A stretch of DNA of 64,000 nucleotides from Caballeronia choica (GTDB taxonomy: Bacteria; Pseudomonadota; Gammaproteobacteria; Burkholderiales; Burkholderiaceae). Each line of letters starts with the position of its first letter. Within the stretch, counting starts at the first letter, position 1. The stretch spans positions 1-64,000 of the forward strand of contig NZ_FCON02000035.1 of the NCBI RefSeq assembly GCF_001544535.1, in the 5' to 3' direction. Shown here piece by piece: positions 62,914-64,000 of this stretch. The position numbers and the translations under genes are program-made. The notes under the pieces are model-generated. The model was not told the origin of the DNA. It searched no databases and was given only the letters and a program-made list of their open reading frames with translations.

Positions 62914-63008
62914 GGCGGCATGGCTCACATGGAATGATGAAAAGTTGGGGAGGGGTGTTCGTCTCGGGTTGAGTCGCCTTGCTCCAAAGAAATGAATAGA
63001 GTAAATTC

Positions 63009-63053
63009 CATTGGATGAACCATTAATTTAATTGCGACTGCGGTTACTGTCAA
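63009..63053 (-). promoter_or_regulatory. Module 2 promoter E with operator (Bcr/CflA carrier)
   Basis: On the minus strand TTGACA (63053-63048) is followed after 16-17 nt by TTAAAT/TAAATT and then by the operator CATTGGATGAACCATTA (63009-63025), with core TTGG-N5-CCAT. The region 62929-63209 is a divergent promoter between two carriers. Confidence 0.72.
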
Positions 63054-63113
63054 CGGAGGCGAGGAGACGGGTTGTCTTTTTCAGGGGCACGTCAAGGTTT
63101 ACGCTGATTGCAC

Positions 63114-63137
63114 CATAAAACCAATGGATGAACCATT
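63114..63137 (+). promoter_or_regulatory. Module 2 promoter F with operator (ACS-type carrier)
   Basis: CATAAA (63114-63119) as a -10-like hexamer with a weak -35 is followed by AATGG-ATGAA-CCATT (63123-63137), a perfect palindrome. The operator core TGGATGAACCA is the same as in sites D and E. It lies 73 nt upstream of the carrier start at 63210. Confidence 0.65.
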
Positions 63138-63209
63138 TTGCGGCCAGGTCCAGCGAACGTTCCTGAATTCCAGTGATCCATCGGCGAACCGGCCCGGAGA
63201 AGACTTCGA

Positions 63210-64000
63210 ATGAAATCCCATGAGCAACTGCCCTCGGTGCAACTGATGTCATCCGCGATGCCGGACGCCGCGAACCAAGGGTTCCGCTGGATCATCCTGC
63301 TGGTCATCTGGTCTGCTTTCACGGTGAGCTGCGTCGACCGCTTCGCCTGGGCGAGCATCGCGGCACCCGTCGGCCAGGCGCTGGGTTTCAAGCTTGCGTT
63401 GCTCGGCTCTCTTACCACGGCGTTCTACGTCGGCTATACCGTGTCGTGCCCGGTCGGCGGGATCATGGCGGACAAGTTGGGCAGCCGCGCAACGCTGGCG
63501 ATATCGATGTTGCCGCTCGCGGCCCTCACGTTCTGCTTCAGCTTCGTCCAGACGTTCTGGGCGGGCATCGCGCTGCATCTGCTGATGGGGTTCGCGGCCG
63601 GGGCGGAATACGGCGCCACCATCAAGATACTGACGGTGTGGTTCGGCAAGGACAAAGGCAGGGCCTTCGGGATCTGGGCTACCGGGACATCGGTATCGGT
63701 CGTGCTGGCGAACGCCTTCGTGCCGAGGTTCGCCGCTGCGTACGGCTGGCAGGCCGCGTACCAGATCCTCGGCATCGCTACGCTCGTCTTCGCGGCGATA
63801 TGCGTGCTGGTCGTGAGGGACGCTCCGGTCGGGCAGTCTGTGCCGCGGATTACCGGCGCGCAGGTCGCCGCGCTGCTGAGGAACCGGAACATCGTGTTCG
63901 TCGCGCTGGGAGGCGCGGGCGCGCTTTACGGCACGCTGGGTTTCGTAGCGTGGGCGAGCGCCTTGCTGACCGTCGCGCACGGATTGTCACCGGTGGTCGC
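63210..64000 (+). CDS. MFS transporter, anion:cation symporter-like (cut by window end)
   Basis: An open frame of at least 263 codons with no stop before the window edge. GFRWIILLVIWSAFTVSCVD opens the first helix, and FYVGYTVSCPVGGIMADKLGSR with EYGATIKILTVWFG are typical of the D-galactonate/aromatic-acid anion:cation symporter group. Seven or so membrane helices are visible. ATG 63210 has GGAGAAG upstream. It is divergent from the Bcr/CflA gene and under operator F, so it is the likely importer of an acid handled by module 2. Confidence 0.84.
   Translation, partial: MKSHEQLPSVQLMSSAMPDAANQGFRWIILLVIWSAFTVSCVDRFAWASIAAPVGQALGFKLALLGSLTTAFYVGYTVSCPVGGIMADKLGSRATLAISMLPLAALTFCFSFVQTFWAGIALHLLMGFAAGAEYGATIKILTVWFGKDKGRAFGIWATGTSVSVVLANAFVPRFAAAYGWQAAYQILGIATLVFAAICVLVVRDAPVGQSVPRITGAQVAALLRNRNIVFVALGGAGALYGTLGFVAWASALLTVAHGLSPVV

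Noticed and set aside
1-64000. A search for CRISPR arrays, rRNA, tRNA genes, complete insertion sequences and attachment sites.
   Set aside because: I saw no regular spacer array, no rRNA or tRNA signature, and no transposase or integrase frame.

Overview
The window looks like an accessory, catabolic stretch of a Burkholderiaceae genome (Paraburkholderia, Caballeronia or Burkholderia type). This rests on the high GC content, two Burkholderia-style OmpC-like porins, small proteins of Burkholderia type, and the repeated pattern of CoA chemistry, P450 and ring-cleavage genes. A broken virB10/trbI conjugation gene at the left edge suggests a megaplasmid or an integrated mobile element. The genus is inferred, not proven.

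Layout: (0) 0.6-1.5 kb is a conjugation-gene remnant. (I) 1.5-6.1 kb is a sugar-acid or hydroxy-acid unit: an FCD-type GntR regulator divergent from an enolase-superfamily dehydratase, a sodium/solute symporter and a D-2-hydroxyacid dehydrogenase. (II) 6.3-10.8 kb, on the minus strand, holds a spinster-like MFS carrier, an MmgE/PrpD protein and a porin. (III) Catabolic module 1 (11.4-25.8 kb, plus strand) carries a flavin aromatic monooxygenase, an FAH-family hydrolase, a cupin dioxygenase, an acyl-CoA dehydrogenase, an aldehyde dehydrogenase, a crotonase, a class III CoA-transferase, a ferredoxin reductase, a 2Fe-2S ferredoxin, a CoA ligase, an SDR, a P450 and a small Fe-S ferredoxin. LysR, SDR, AraC, PanE-like, CoA-transferase and MaoC-like genes follow (25.9-32.4 kb). 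(IV) Catabolic module 2 (32.5-64 kb) starts with a TetR gene. It repeats nearly the whole enzyme set with diverged paralogues in a different order and adds a GMC oxidoreductase, a zinc alcohol dehydrogenase, a complete Liv-type ABC importer, a flavoprotein dehydrogenase, an FCD-type GntR, a genuine gentisate-type dioxygenase, an alpha/beta hydrolase, a second porin and two MFS carriers.

How the genes may work together (inference): an aromatic or terpenoid compound with an oxidisable side chain crosses a porin and is imported by the Liv or MFS systems. It is hydroxylated by the P450 with its ferredoxin and reductase, oxidised from alcohol to aldehyde to acid, and activated with CoA by ligase or CoA-transferase. 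It is then shortened by acyl-CoA dehydrogenase and crotonase, hydroxylated on the ring by the flavin monooxygenase, cleaved by the cupin dioxygenase, and hydrolysed by the FAH-family enzyme. The substrate cannot be read from the sequence.

The strongest new signal is regulatory. Seven near-identical palindromes with core TTGG-N5-CCAA lie just downstream of sigma70-like promoters at six places in module 2 (one divergent region has two sites) and are not seen in module 1. They closely resemble operators of PdhR/FadR-type GntR repressors, so the GntR encoded inside module 2 (49.9-50.7 kb) is the obvious candidate. Module 1 instead carries its own 41-nt element twice, with a third degenerate copy. 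Other notable points are a 30-codon scar of a deleted etfBA operon and several enzymes lacking canonical catalytic residues.
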